Source of the DNA: Patescibacteria group bacterium
GTDB lineage: Bacteria > Patescibacteriota > Patescibacteriia > 2-12-FULL-60-25
Assembly (NCBI GenBank): GCA_031082005.1
Contig: JAVHLR010000001.1
Coordinates: 191,251-255,250 of the forward strand
Direction: 5' to 3'
Length of the DNA stretch: 64,000 nucleotides
Made by a program: the position numbers and the translations under genes. This document shows, piece by piece, positions 38,408 through 46,428 of this stretch (its first letter is position 1; every line of letters starts with the position of its first letter). The notes under the pieces are model-generated. The model was not told the DNA's origin and made no database searches. It saw only the letters and a list, made by a program, of their open reading frames with translations.

Positions 38408-38996
38408 GAAAGAATGGAAACAGAAACGCCACGGATTCCTGATCACTATCCAGTGCCCGCATTGCCGGGATGGGGGCGCCAAACCCCAGGGTAGGTTCAC
38501 GCACGCATGCATCGCCTGCAACGGTCGTCAGGGGATTCTCATCGTAAATGAACAGGATCGGAAAAACAAAGCCGAGATTCTAAAGACCTGGCGCGAAGCC
38601 GCTCGTTTAGCCTCTTTCCAGGAAGACGCTAGATCCTTCTGGTTCGGTGAGAGCCTGTTCCATCCGCGCACAGAGGTGATGGATTATTACCGAGCGATTC
38701 AGCAGGATAGCCAGAACAAGCGCAGGGCGATGTACGAAGCGGCGGCGACTTTAGGAGAGAGGCTCCGGCGCAGCGGCTGGACTGGTAAGTACTGCCTCGG
38801 CAGTTGGGCACGGATGGCTAGTTGCGACAAGTTCTTAGTGAAATCCGAGAAATACCTGCTCGATGCGGAGAACGTCTTGGCGGACATCGAAGCCGTGCGT
38901 CGCGCCGCCGCCGCTTATCGGGACTGGCTCGTCGAAGAACTGGAACTCGGAGAAGGTATCGACGAAGAGGGATACATCATCGGCTTTAATGGCTGA
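38331..38996 (+). CDS. CxxCxGxG zinc-finger-like protein
   Basis: TAGGAGG SD before ATG 38331; CVACHGVG, CPVCEGKK, CPHCRDGG, CIACNGRQG; overlaps the previous ORF by 77 nt. Confidence 0.7.
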   Translation: MGTWEECVACHGVGTITVICPVCEGKKEWKQKRHGFLITIQCPHCRDGGAKPQGRFTHACIACNGRQGILIVNEQDRKNKAEILKTWREAARLASFQEDARSFWFGESLFHPRTEVMDYYRAIQQDSQNKRRAMYEAAATLGERLRRSGWTGKYCLGSWARMASCDKFLVKSEKYLLDAENVLADIEAVRRAAAAYRDWLVEELELGEGIDEEGYIIGFNG

Positions 38997-39027
38997 TGCC
39001 CGAAGCACGCAAACACGCTGTCACTCT

Positions 39028-39051
39028 CCCCGACGGAAGACTCCGCCGGGG
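39028..39051 (+). terminator. Terminator hairpin
   Basis: CCCCGACGGAAGACTCCGCCGGGG. Confidence 0.72.
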
Positions 39052-39243
39052 ATTTCAATTCTGGAAAAATCCATTACATGTTTTTTACGTCAAAAACCCT
39101 AGGTTCATCGAAGAAATGTGAAGCATCTTTCATTTTCCGTAATTTCCTCTGACACTGGGCGAAGAAGCGTGTATCTTTCTGTGCAACGCACCTTTCATCA
39201 TTCAGCCAAGACTCAAGCGACATGCACGAAGGGAGATAAGAGA

Positions 39244-39825
39244 ATGGATACTGCGACCGCCATCCCAGTCGAAACTACTGAACAGCGCAGCCTCACCCCG
39301 CTCGACTATATGAGCTTGCCCGACACCGCCTGGAGCTGGGCCAAGAAGCTCATGCATCTCGCCCTGCTCCACCAGGAGAAGGCCTTGTCGCTCCGCCGAA
39401 GCATCCGCGCCCACGATTTGCACACGCCTTTCGCGATCCATCCGCTGCAGTGCGCGCTCGCGGTACTCTCCGAGCCTGGGCTCGACGGCGAACTCCGGGT
39501 CAAGCTCTTCGACGTCCTGCTCCACCACGAGCTTGAGGTGCAGACCGGCATCAAGCCCGACTTCCTGCCTCGGCCCATCCAGGAGATGATCCGCTCCCTC
39601 CGCTGTTTGAGCCGTGGCGAGCTGGGTTGGAGCGCTCCTCCCGAAATCCGCCTCGCCAAGCTCTACTCGCTAACCTTTAATGTCCTGGACGGCGAGATTC
39701 AGTCCGAATCATTCACCGATTTCCTTGGTCGCTTGATTCAAGACGCCGAAACCGAATTCGGTCAGCTCAACATCGTTGACATGGGACGCCTCGCACTGTC
39801 CCGGATCGCGAAACGGCCGGCTTGA
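39244..39825 (+). CDS. Hypothetical orphan protein
   Basis: ATG 39244 downstream of a GGGAG SD; hairpin after the stop. Confidence 0.72.
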   Translation: MDTATAIPVETTEQRSLTPLDYMSLPDTAWSWAKKLMHLALLHQEKALSLRRSIRAHDLHTPFAIHPLQCALAVLSEPGLDGELRVKLFDVLLHHELEVQTGIKPDFLPRPIQEMIRSLRCLSRGELGWSAPPEIRLAKLYSLTFNVLDGEIQSESFTDFLGRLIQDAETEFGQLNIVDMGRLALSRIAKRPA

Positions 39826-39874
39826 TGCCGACGAAAAACACGATCTTGGCTTAACAAGCAAGCGCTCTATCCTT

Positions 39875-39900
39875 ACCCCGGCGGCAGGTTCGCCGGGGGT
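39875..39900 (+). terminator. Terminator hairpin
   Basis: ACCCCGGCGGCAGGTTCGCCGGGGGT. Confidence 0.75.
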
Positions 39901-40482
39901 TCACTTTTTTGCGGCGGCTTTTATCGCTTGTTCGATCGCTTGTCTGATCTCGCCTTGCCCACTGTCCGTCACGTTGGAATGAAGGATGAGTTTTATTCCA
40001 TGTTCGTCTTTTGCCACCTCGCGTTGCAGTGCAAGGATTTCCGATTTTTTCAGTTTGTCTATCTTATTCGCGATGACGGCGAAGGGGACAGAGGTCGTTT
40101 CGAGGAAAGTCAGCATCTCGCGGTCTATATCGCTCAAGCCGAGGCGCGCATCTACGATGACCAGGACGAATTTCAGATGTTCGGCTCGGGTCATATAGTC
40201 ATTCAACAGATTCTCGAAAGCGATACGCTTCTCTTTGGACGCCTTGGCAAAACCATAACCCGGCAGGTCGATAAGGAAAAATCTTTTATCTACGTCGAAG
40301 ATGTTGATGGTCCGTGTCCGTCCCGGTGAGGCACTGACCCGGGCTAGATTTTTTTGGTTCACCAGATGGTTGATCAACGAAGATTTCCCGACATTCGAAC
40401 GACCGACCAACGCAATTTGCGGCCTATCGCTTTTAGGCAGGTCTTCGATATTGACGATGCTTTTCAGGAAAGTGGCGTTCAT
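39901..40482 (-). CDS. engB: Ribosome biogenesis GTP-binding protein EngB/YihA
   Basis: IALVGRSNVGKSSLINHL, DLPGYGFAKA, IANKIDKL. Confidence 0.94.
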   Translation of the reverse strand: MNATFLKSIVNIEDLPKSDRPQIALVGRSNVGKSSLINHLVNQKNLARVSASPGRTRTINIFDVDKRFFLIDLPGYGFAKASKEKRIAFENLLNDYMTRAEHLKFVLVIVDARLGLSDIDREMLTFLETTSVPFAVIANKIDKLKKSEILALQREVAKDEHGIKLILHSNVTDSGQGEIRQAIEQAIKAAAKK

Positions 40483-40541
40483 GTGATGTGTGTTCGTCCT
40501 CCAACATAGCTTATCTCGTATCTTTGCACAAACGCAAAACA

Positions 40542-40579
40542 CCCCGACGCACCTGTCAGATGACAGGCATGCATCGGGG
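40542..40579 (-). terminator. Terminator-like compound hairpin after the 40592-41491 gene
   Basis: Nested inverted repeats CCCCGA...TCGGGG and CCTGTC/GACAGG. Confidence 0.6.
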
Positions 40580-40591
40580 CGTCGAGTTTAT

Positions 40592-41491
40592 TCAGCCGCG
40601 GAAGCGCGGTTGCTGGATTCCTTCGAGGTAAGTCTGCCAGAAGAAGTAGCGCCGTTCTATCGGCTGGGGGAGCTGGATCCCGTACTTTGCCGCCAGCGTC
40701 AACAGAAGGTGATTGCCGTAGCTGCGGCAACTGCATTGGATGTCGCGTATCCTATGGAAGCGCTCTTCGCCGTTCCCTTCTGGCGAGATGTCGATGAGCA
40801 TGGCATCCGCATCTTCCAGTATTTGGGCGCCGTTTACGTCGACAGGAAAGCGATTCATGTTCAGCACCGCGAGCATACGTATGTCGCCGTGCAGCACGAA
40901 GAGCCCATCTGCCGGCGAAGACGCGTGCTGCCAACGCCAGGCTCCGTGGAAACCTTCGAACTCATCGGTCTGATCGCGATACACGGCCGGTACGGCTCGC
41001 GCCAGGAACGCGGGGTCATGCGGCGGCTTGATCCAGCGGATTTCAGCTTCGGCTTCGGAGGCAAACGGAGCGTCGAACGCCTTGTCCTTGAGCTGCGTGC
41101 GGTTTGTCGAGACGCTCCGTCCCTTGAGTTTGCCGCCTTCATTGACCAACTCCAGTTGCAGGCTTGCATCAAAGCCGCCGAAGAGCTCCCGCATCCATAC
41201 GGCGAATACTGGATGGTGAAGGAACGTCATGTGCCACTGTCCATATTCGCGGCTGACATCAGGGCTGTTCGGTACGAAGAGGTAGTTCGCTTCCTCCGTC
41301 GCCACTGCCAGACGTTCCATTATCTCCATATCATCGTCAGACTGAAAAATGTCCCTCTCCGCCTGTGGGGCGATGTACTTTGTGCAGCTACCGCAGAGAC
41401 GGCCGGGCGGTTCGCTTATAGCGGCGAGCACTTCGAAGTTTTTCCGAGTCAAAGGCAAAATACGCGATGCAATCGGGATGGAAAGTGGCAT
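40592..41491 (-). CDS. Hypothetical orphan protein
   Basis: GGAGG SD; TTGACT-17-TAACCT promoter-like sequence upstream on the minus strand. Confidence 0.7.
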   Translation of the reverse strand: MPLSIPIASRILPLTRKNFEVLAAISEPPGRLCGSCTKYIAPQAERDIFQSDDDMEIMERLAVATEEANYLFVPNSPDVSREYGQWHMTFLHHPVFAVWMRELFGGFDASLQLELVNEGGKLKGRSVSTNRTQLKDKAFDAPFASEAEAEIRWIKPPHDPAFLARAVPAVYRDQTDEFEGFHGAWRWQHASSPADGLFVLHGDIRMLAVLNMNRFPVDVNGAQILEDADAMLIDISPEGNGEERFHRIRDIQCSCRSYGNHLLLTLAAKYGIQLPQPIERRYFFWQTYLEGIQQPRFRG

Positions 41492-41617
41492 TGCAGTACC
41501 CCTCCGGTTAGAATGAGCGTTGCGAGGAGGTTAAAGATATTCGTTGCGCTAGTCAAGTCGGGTAGAACCGAAAAACCGCAGCAGATTAATGCCGCGGTTC
41601 TATGCTTTTTTTCCGGC

Positions 41618-42523
41618 TTAACCTCTTTTCAGATAGACCTTAACGAAACTGCTCTTTAGTTCCGCAGCCTTCCCGGACATTTCATCGGCTTTGCCGCTCT
41701 GGGCTAGGTTCAGGACTGCTTCCAGATTAGCTCGGATCGCTTTAATCTCGGCGTCGTTCGCTGCGCTTTCCACTTCTTTTAATTTAGCGTCCGCTTCTTT
41801 GTACGCCTCGATGACAGCTGCCGCATCCTTCGCGTCAGCTGCCGCGATGACCTTCTCCATCGAGTCGTGGAAATCAACTAGATATACAGCGAGCATCGAA
41901 AAACCGTTGCGCTTCAGCAGTTCCTGGAAGATGTTCCGCACTTTTTCGAACTCAAGATGCGACAATTGTAAGTCGCCGGATGCGATAGCTTCTTTTTGTG
42001 AGTTTATGAGCGCGTCGACTTCGTTCAGGTCGGTCGCGAACATCTTGTCGCCACGTAGAGAGTAAGGACGGTAAGAGGAATATTTCTTTTTGAACGCGGA
42101 ATACTCCGCTATGAGCCCGCCGTAGTTTTCGACAGATGCTTCGCGTTGTCCTTGACCCGTCGTGAACAGCGTCTGTTTGTAGTGGTTATTCATCCGGTTG
42201 AAATCTTCCAGAAAGAATTTGCGCGTAAAGAAGTTGCTGTAATAGGAACCGGCGATAGCGATGGCTAAGAATGCGACAGCCCCCACGGAAAGCAGCAGTT
42301 TGGTATTCGGTTTCCAGCTCGCCTTTCGTGTATCCCAGCCGAAAACGCGATACAACCAGCAGAATCCGCTGATAGCAGCGAAGAAAGCAGCAGCCGCGAT
42401 CGCATAAGCCAGGATTTGCCACAATCCACTTAGCCAGAACAGGCCGAGTATCAGTGACGTTTCCGCCAGAATGACGCGCAAGACTCTATCGAGCAGGCTT
42501 TCGTTAGGTGTCGGACAATTCAT
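41618..42523 (-). CDS. Membrane protein with N-terminal DUF2892/YgaP-like region
   Basis: ESLLDRVLRVILAETSLILGLF...ISGFCWLYRVFG resembles the DUF2892 GFCPLY region. Confidence 0.65.
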   Translation of the reverse strand: MNCPTPNESLLDRVLRVILAETSLILGLFWLSGLWQILAYAIAAAAFFAAISGFCWLYRVFGWDTRKASWKPNTKLLLSVGAVAFLAIAIAGSYYSNFFTRKFFLEDFNRMNNHYKQTLFTTGQGQREASVENYGGLIAEYSAFKKKYSSYRPYSLRGDKMFATDLNEVDALINSQKEAIASGDLQLSHLEFEKVRNIFQELLKRNGFSMLAVYLVDFHDSMEKVIAAADAKDAAAVIEAYKEADAKLKEVESAANDAEIKAIRANLEAVLNLAQSGKADEMSGKAAELKSSFVKVYLKRG

Positions 42524-42533
42524 ACGTCAAAAA

Positions 42534-43163
42534 TTATTTCTTATCGACCCCTAGGATCTGCCCAAGGCGGTCACGGTCAAATCCCAGTATATACTCCGGC
42601 TCGTCATCCTCATAACGTATCTCCGTGACAGGCACTCCCATCTGTCCTGTTTTTTTGACCATCTCCTGTGCCGCTTCTTGGTCCTGGTCGACCATCACGA
42701 CCTCATGCTCCACTTTGTTCTGGTCCAACCAGGATTTTTCCATCGTGCAGTATGGGCACGTCGTCGAAGAATAGAGTCTGACGCCTGTCGGTTTGGGCGG
42801 ACCGACATCCGCAGCGCCGTGAATCAGTTCTTTTATCTTCTGATCGGCTTCCGCCGCCAGCCAAGCTAAGTTAGGATCATGTAACATGGCTTTGAGTATT
42901 CCCGTCTGTCCGGTTCCGATAAAGACTTCATTGCCTTTACGTAAGATCGAGATGCCGCACGGCAAGAAACCGACCAGATTACGATCAGTAGTCAGAAGTT
43001 CCTTGATCCAGTCGGGACGGCAGACTAGCACCATCGCACCAGCATCATCGGGGAAGTCGGTACTGCCGAGATTTTTCCAACCTTCCTGCTCTGCACGTCT
43101 GACTAGTTCGTTTTTCGTCGCTTCGTAATCGCGATTGCTTTTCCTGAAATAGGCTAAGTTCAT
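42534..43163 (-). CDS. DUF302-like domain fused to glutaredoxin
   Basis: N-terminal GFLPCGISILRKGNEVFIGTGQTGILKAMLHDPNL; C-terminal VRLYSSTTCPYCTMEKSWLDQN...MGVPVTEI (CPYC). Confidence 0.78.
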   Translation of the reverse strand: MNLAYFRKSNRDYEATKNELVRRAEQEGWKNLGSTDFPDDAGAMVLVCRPDWIKELLTTDRNLVGFLPCGISILRKGNEVFIGTGQTGILKAMLHDPNLAWLAAEADQKIKELIHGAADVGPPKPTGVRLYSSTTCPYCTMEKSWLDQNKVEHEVVMVDQDQEAAQEMVKKTGQMGVPVTEIRYEDDEPEYILGFDRDRLGQILGVDKK

Positions 43164-43462
43164 ATGTTTGAGTGTCTGCAGATTAGTTTCTTGATGTCGC
43201 TGAACATCGTCGTCTTGGCAGGCGCATAGCACACGCGTTTGCCGTCTCGTTTTGGCTCTAACAGTCCTTCATCCGCCAAGGCCTTGAGATGATATGACGT
43301 CACCGCCACGCTCAAACCCAGACCCTCCGCGATATCCGAAACGCAAGCGTTCTTGGTCACGAAGATGCGGCACAGTATGCGCATGCGGTTGGCGTCACCG
43401 ATGGTCTGGAACATGCTGGCCAAGTGCTCCAAGTCGGTCGAAGTCGATTTTTTAGTCTTCAT
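43160..43462 (-). CDS. ArsR-family transcriptional regulator
   Basis: LASMFQTIGDANRMRILCRIF...VSDIAEGLGLSVAVTSYHLKALADEGLLEPKRDGKRVCY; 4-nt overlap with the downstream gene. Confidence 0.92.
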   Translation of the reverse strand: MKTKKSTSTDLEHLASMFQTIGDANRMRILCRIFVTKNACVSDIAEGLGLSVAVTSYHLKALADEGLLEPKRDGKRVCYAPAKTTMFSDIKKLICRHSNI

Positions 43463-43612
43463 ACGTTCAAATGATGGTTTGAATGATAGTGCGGCGCGTT
43501 GAGGGTGTCAAGAGGCGGGAATCTGGCCAGTACTGTCAAGATAAAATAAAAAGCGACGTATAATGTCGCCTTTCGTCTGATCCCTCATAGCTCCGTCAGG
43601 AGCGAAGTGGGA

Positions 43613-43666
43613 TGGTGCACCCCAGACGATTCGAACGTCTGACCTCCCCGGTGGGCACCGGGGCGC
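43613..43666 (-). other. tRNA-like 3' half with encoded CCA (degenerate tRNA or tRNA-like element)
   Basis: Minus strand: AGACG-TTCGAAT-CGTCT T-arm then GGGGTGC-A-CCA; no convincing D-arm. Confidence 0.4.
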
Positions 43667-43693
43667 TCTTCAATATACTGCTACGTCTTCTCT

Positions 43694-43768
43694 GTGCTCC
43701 CGCCAAGAATCGAACTTGGATCTCGAGCTTCGGAGGCCCGTGTTCTATCCGTTGAACTACAGGAGCAC
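43694..43768 (-). tRNA. tRNA-Arg (anticodon CCG)
   Basis: GTGCTCC/GGAGCAC acceptor, GTTC/GAAC D-stem, loop CTCCGAA, T-arm CCAAG-TTCGATT-CTTGG. Confidence 0.92.
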
Positions 43769-43891
43769 GCAAAAGACGTATCGGCTGGCCGCAATATAGC
43801 CCGAAAAGTTATGTAGAGCAAGCCTTTCCGTTCGTCTTGCGTGCTTGACGACATATCCTTTAGAGGTTATTATCACGCCACAAATTGATTT

Positions 43892-43967
43892 GCGACGGTA
43901 GCTCAGCCGGTAGAGCAGGGGCCTCTTAAGCCCAAGGTCCCGGGTTCGATCCCCGGCCGTCGCACCA
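43892..43967 (+). tRNA. tRNA-Lys (anticodon CTT)
   Basis: GCGACGG/CCGTCGC acceptor, GCTC/GAGC D-stem, loop CTCTTAA, CCGGG-TTCGATC-CCCGG, encoded CCA. Confidence 0.95.
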
Positions 43968-44032
43968 GACAAAAGAACCCCTATCGGAGTTCTTTTGAAT
44001 ATCTGCCTCTTCCATTTTTTCTCCTTTTTTCA

Positions 44033-44122
44033 GCTGGGATGTGAGGCGTATTCTTAGCCGAGGATGTGTTCGAGGTAGACTGGCGCGAGCCCCGCAGGCA
44101 AGAATACGCCTCACATCCCAGC
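44033..44122. repeat. Composite hairpin element copy 2: perfect 23-nt inverted-repeat arms around a conserved ~44-nt core
   Basis: GCTGGGATGTGAGGCGTATTCTT / AAGAATACGCCTCACATCCCAGC; core AGCCGAGGATGTGTTCGAGGTAGACTGGCGCGAGCCCCGCAGGC. Confidence 0.9.
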
Positions 44123-44206
44123 GCCCCTCCCTTTACATTTTCGCCGTTCATGCTAATCTCGAGCCTGCCCTTTGCAGAGCCTTGACCAACAGGAGAGTTT
44201 ACAATC

Positions 44207-44533
44207 ATGGCGCAGGAAAGAAATCGAGCGCAGTCATCGCAACGACCGGGTAACGTCGTCAAAGCATCTTTCCCTATCGGGGATCTGCTGGGCGACGGCC
44301 GCAAGAGCAAACCGGGGCTGCATGCCGGCTCGAAGTGCATCGCGTTCAAGGATGGGAAAGACTGCGGCGCAGTCATCGCGGAGTCGAACCACTCCGAGGT
44401 CCCCATTTGCCGCCCGTGCCAGCAAAGATTGCGCGACGTCGCGATAGGACGGGGGTGGGATATCAATGATCTCGTCGCCATCTCACAGAGACTGCGTCGG
44501 GAGAACGGTCTCAAACGCGAATCCGCGGCATAG
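44207..44533 (+). CDS. Small putative zinc-ribbon protein
   Basis: GSKCIAFKDGKDCGAVIAESNHSEVPICRPCQQRL; CAGGAGAG SD. Confidence 0.7.
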   Translation: MAQERNRAQSSQRPGNVVKASFPIGDLLGDGRKSKPGLHAGSKCIAFKDGKDCGAVIAESNHSEVPICRPCQQRLRDVAIGRGWDINDLVAISQRLRRENGLKRESAA

Positions 44534-44543
44534 GCGCAACACC

Positions 44544-44816
44544 ATGAAAATTGAGCGCTCAACCGGACAAGCGGGGATTAGTTATTCTCCGATGGTCCAG
44601 CCGACCGGCAATCCCTCTCCGCCGGTAAAATCCAGGTTCGCTGGCAAGCGATGCGTGGCCATCAAAGATGATGGCTCGGTCTGCAATGCTATCATTTCCT
44701 CCTACACCGTCCTGCCCTGCCAGTTCTGCACTCCGTGCCACGAACGCTACATGCGCCGTGGCCTGAAGCTGCCCATCGACGCCGCTAAACGCAAAAAACG
44801 CGGCCTCGACGTCTGA
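44544..44816 (+). CDS. Small putative zinc-ribbon protein, paralogue of upstream gene
   Basis: [36 protein letters not shown] aligns with the 44207 product. Confidence 0.68.
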   Translation: MKIERSTGQAGISYSPMVQPTGNPSPPVKSRFAGKRCVAIKDDGSVCNAIISSYTVLPCQFCTPCHERYMRRGLKLPIDAAKRKKRGLDV

Positions 44817-44827
44817 AGTCTCGACAA

Positions 44828-44853
44828 GCCCCAGTCACTCTCATGACTGGGGC
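44828..44853 (+). terminator. Terminator hairpin
   Basis: GCCCCAGTCACTCTCATGACTGGGGC then GTCGTGTTTTTC. Confidence 0.75.
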
Positions 44854-44907
44854 GTCGTGTTTTTCTTGCTGAAATACGCTGGGAATGGTAATTTTCATGC
44901 ATTCAAT

Positions 44908-46368
44908 ATGAGCGACAAACAAAACAAAAGCGACGCAGGCGAAGCCAAAGCTATAACCCGTCGCGACGCCGATTATTCCGAGTGGTATCAGGACGTAGTC
45001 GAGCAGGCTGATTTAGCCGAGCACTCACCGGTCCGCGGCTGCATGGTCATCAAGCCTTATGGTTATGCTTTGTGGGAGAACATCCAGAAAGATTTGGATG
45101 CACGCTTCAAGGCTAAAGGCGTGCAGAACGCGTACTTTCCGCTGTTCATCCCGGAAAGTTTCCTCAAGCGCGAAGCGCAGCATGTCGAGGGCTTTGCTCC
45201 TGAAGTCGCGGTCGTGACTCACGCTGGCGGACAGAAATTAGATGAGCCACTGGTCGTCCGTCCTACGTCCGAGACCATCATGTATGATGTCTTCTCGCGT
45301 TGGATCCATTCATATCGCGACCTGCCTCTCCTCATCAACCAATGGGCCAACATCGTGCGTTGGGAAATGCGCACGCGCCTCTTTTTGCGCACCACGGAAT
45401 TCTTGTGGCAGGAAGGTCACACCGTCCACGCGACCGAGGATGAGGCTGACGGATTCGCGCGTCAGATGCTCGACGTCTATCGTGATTTCGCCGAAGATAT
45501 CATGGCTATCCCCGTCATCCCAGGAACCAAATCCGATTCCGAAAGGTTCGCCGGAGCCGTTCGCACTTATTGCATCGAAGCTATGATGCAGGACGGAAAA
45601 GCTCTGCAAGCCGGTACATCCCACATGCTAGGGCAGAATTTTGCCAAAGCTTTTGGTGTTAAGTTCCTCGATGCTGACGAAACCGAGAAATTCGGTTGGC
45701 AAACGAGCTGGGGGGTCTCCACTCGCCTTATCGGAGGCCTCATCATGGCACATGGCGATGATAAGGGCTTGGTCATGCCGCCTAAGCTTGCGCCGTTCCA
45801 AGTCGTTATCGTGACCATCGGTACGAAGGCAGAAGAGCGTGAAGCCGTCGTGACTAAAGCCAAGGAGATTTCCGAACAACTGACTGCGGAAGGCATCCGT
45901 GTGAAGATCGATGACCGCGACAACCTGCGCCCCGGCGCCAAGTTCTTCGAATGGGAAAAGAAGGGTGTGCCGGTCCGTCTCGAGCTTGGACCTAAGGATC
46001 TCGCGGCCGGACAAGTCACTTTGGTCCGACGCGATACCGCAGAGAAACAATCCGTGAGCGAAGAAGGGATCGTCGATGGAATCAAAGATCTCCTCGCGCA
46101 GATCCACACCAACCTCTACGACCGCGCGCTCAAATTCCGCGAAGAGCATACGCTGCCTGTCGATGATTTCGCTGACTTCAAATCCAAAGTCGAAGGCAAT
46201 TTCGTAAAAGCCCATTGGTGTGGTTCAGCCGAATGCGAAGCCAAGATAAAAGAAGAGACCAAAGCCACGATACGTTGCATTCCGTTCGACCAGCAGTCTG
46301 AAAAAGGGAAGTGCATCCTCTGCGGTGCCGAATCCTCCGGCCGCGTCATCTTCGCCAAGGCGTACTGA
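44908..46368 (+). CDS. proS: Proline--tRNA ligase (short, archaeal/eukaryotic-like type)
   Basis: [63 protein letters not shown]. Confidence 0.94.
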   Translation: MSDKQNKSDAGEAKAITRRDADYSEWYQDVVEQADLAEHSPVRGCMVIKPYGYALWENIQKDLDARFKAKGVQNAYFPLFIPESFLKREAQHVEGFAPEVAVVTHAGGQKLDEPLVVRPTSETIMYDVFSRWIHSYRDLPLLINQWANIVRWEMRTRLFLRTTEFLWQEGHTVHATEDEADGFARQMLDVYRDFAEDIMAIPVIPGTKSDSERFAGAVRTYCIEAMMQDGKALQAGTSHMLGQNFAKAFGVKFLDADETEKFGWQTSWGVSTRLIGGLIMAHGDDKGLVMPPKLAPFQVVIVTIGTKAEEREAVVTKAKEISEQLTAEGIRVKIDDRDNLRPGAKFFEWEKKGVPVRLELGPKDLAAGQVTLVRRDTAEKQSVSEEGIVDGIKDLLAQIHTNLYDRALKFREEHTLPVDDFADFKSKVEGNFVKAHWCGSAECEAKIKEETKATIRCIPFDQQSEKGKCILCGAESSGRVIFAKAY

Positions 46369-46428
46369 TTACGCATAAGATTTCAAAAAGAGCCCGATCG
46401 GGCTCTTTTTGCTTCTCGAAATCGCTCT

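Noticed and set aside
40490-41659. 389-aa plus ORF overlapping engB's 5' end and antisense to the 40592-41491 gene
   Set aside because: The minus ORF has a SD, promoter-like sequence and terminator; the plus ORF has none and no recognisable domain.
43757-43972. ORF MSGATAGDRTRDLGLKRPLLYRLSYRRK...
   Set aside because: It is the antisense translation of the tRNA-Lys gene at 43892-43967; a common spurious call.
43981-44562. 193-aa minus ORF across composite element copy 2
   Set aside because: It runs through the inverted repeat and antisense to the zinc-ribbon gene; a segment such as LRGSRQSTSNTSSAKNTPH is just translated repeat core.
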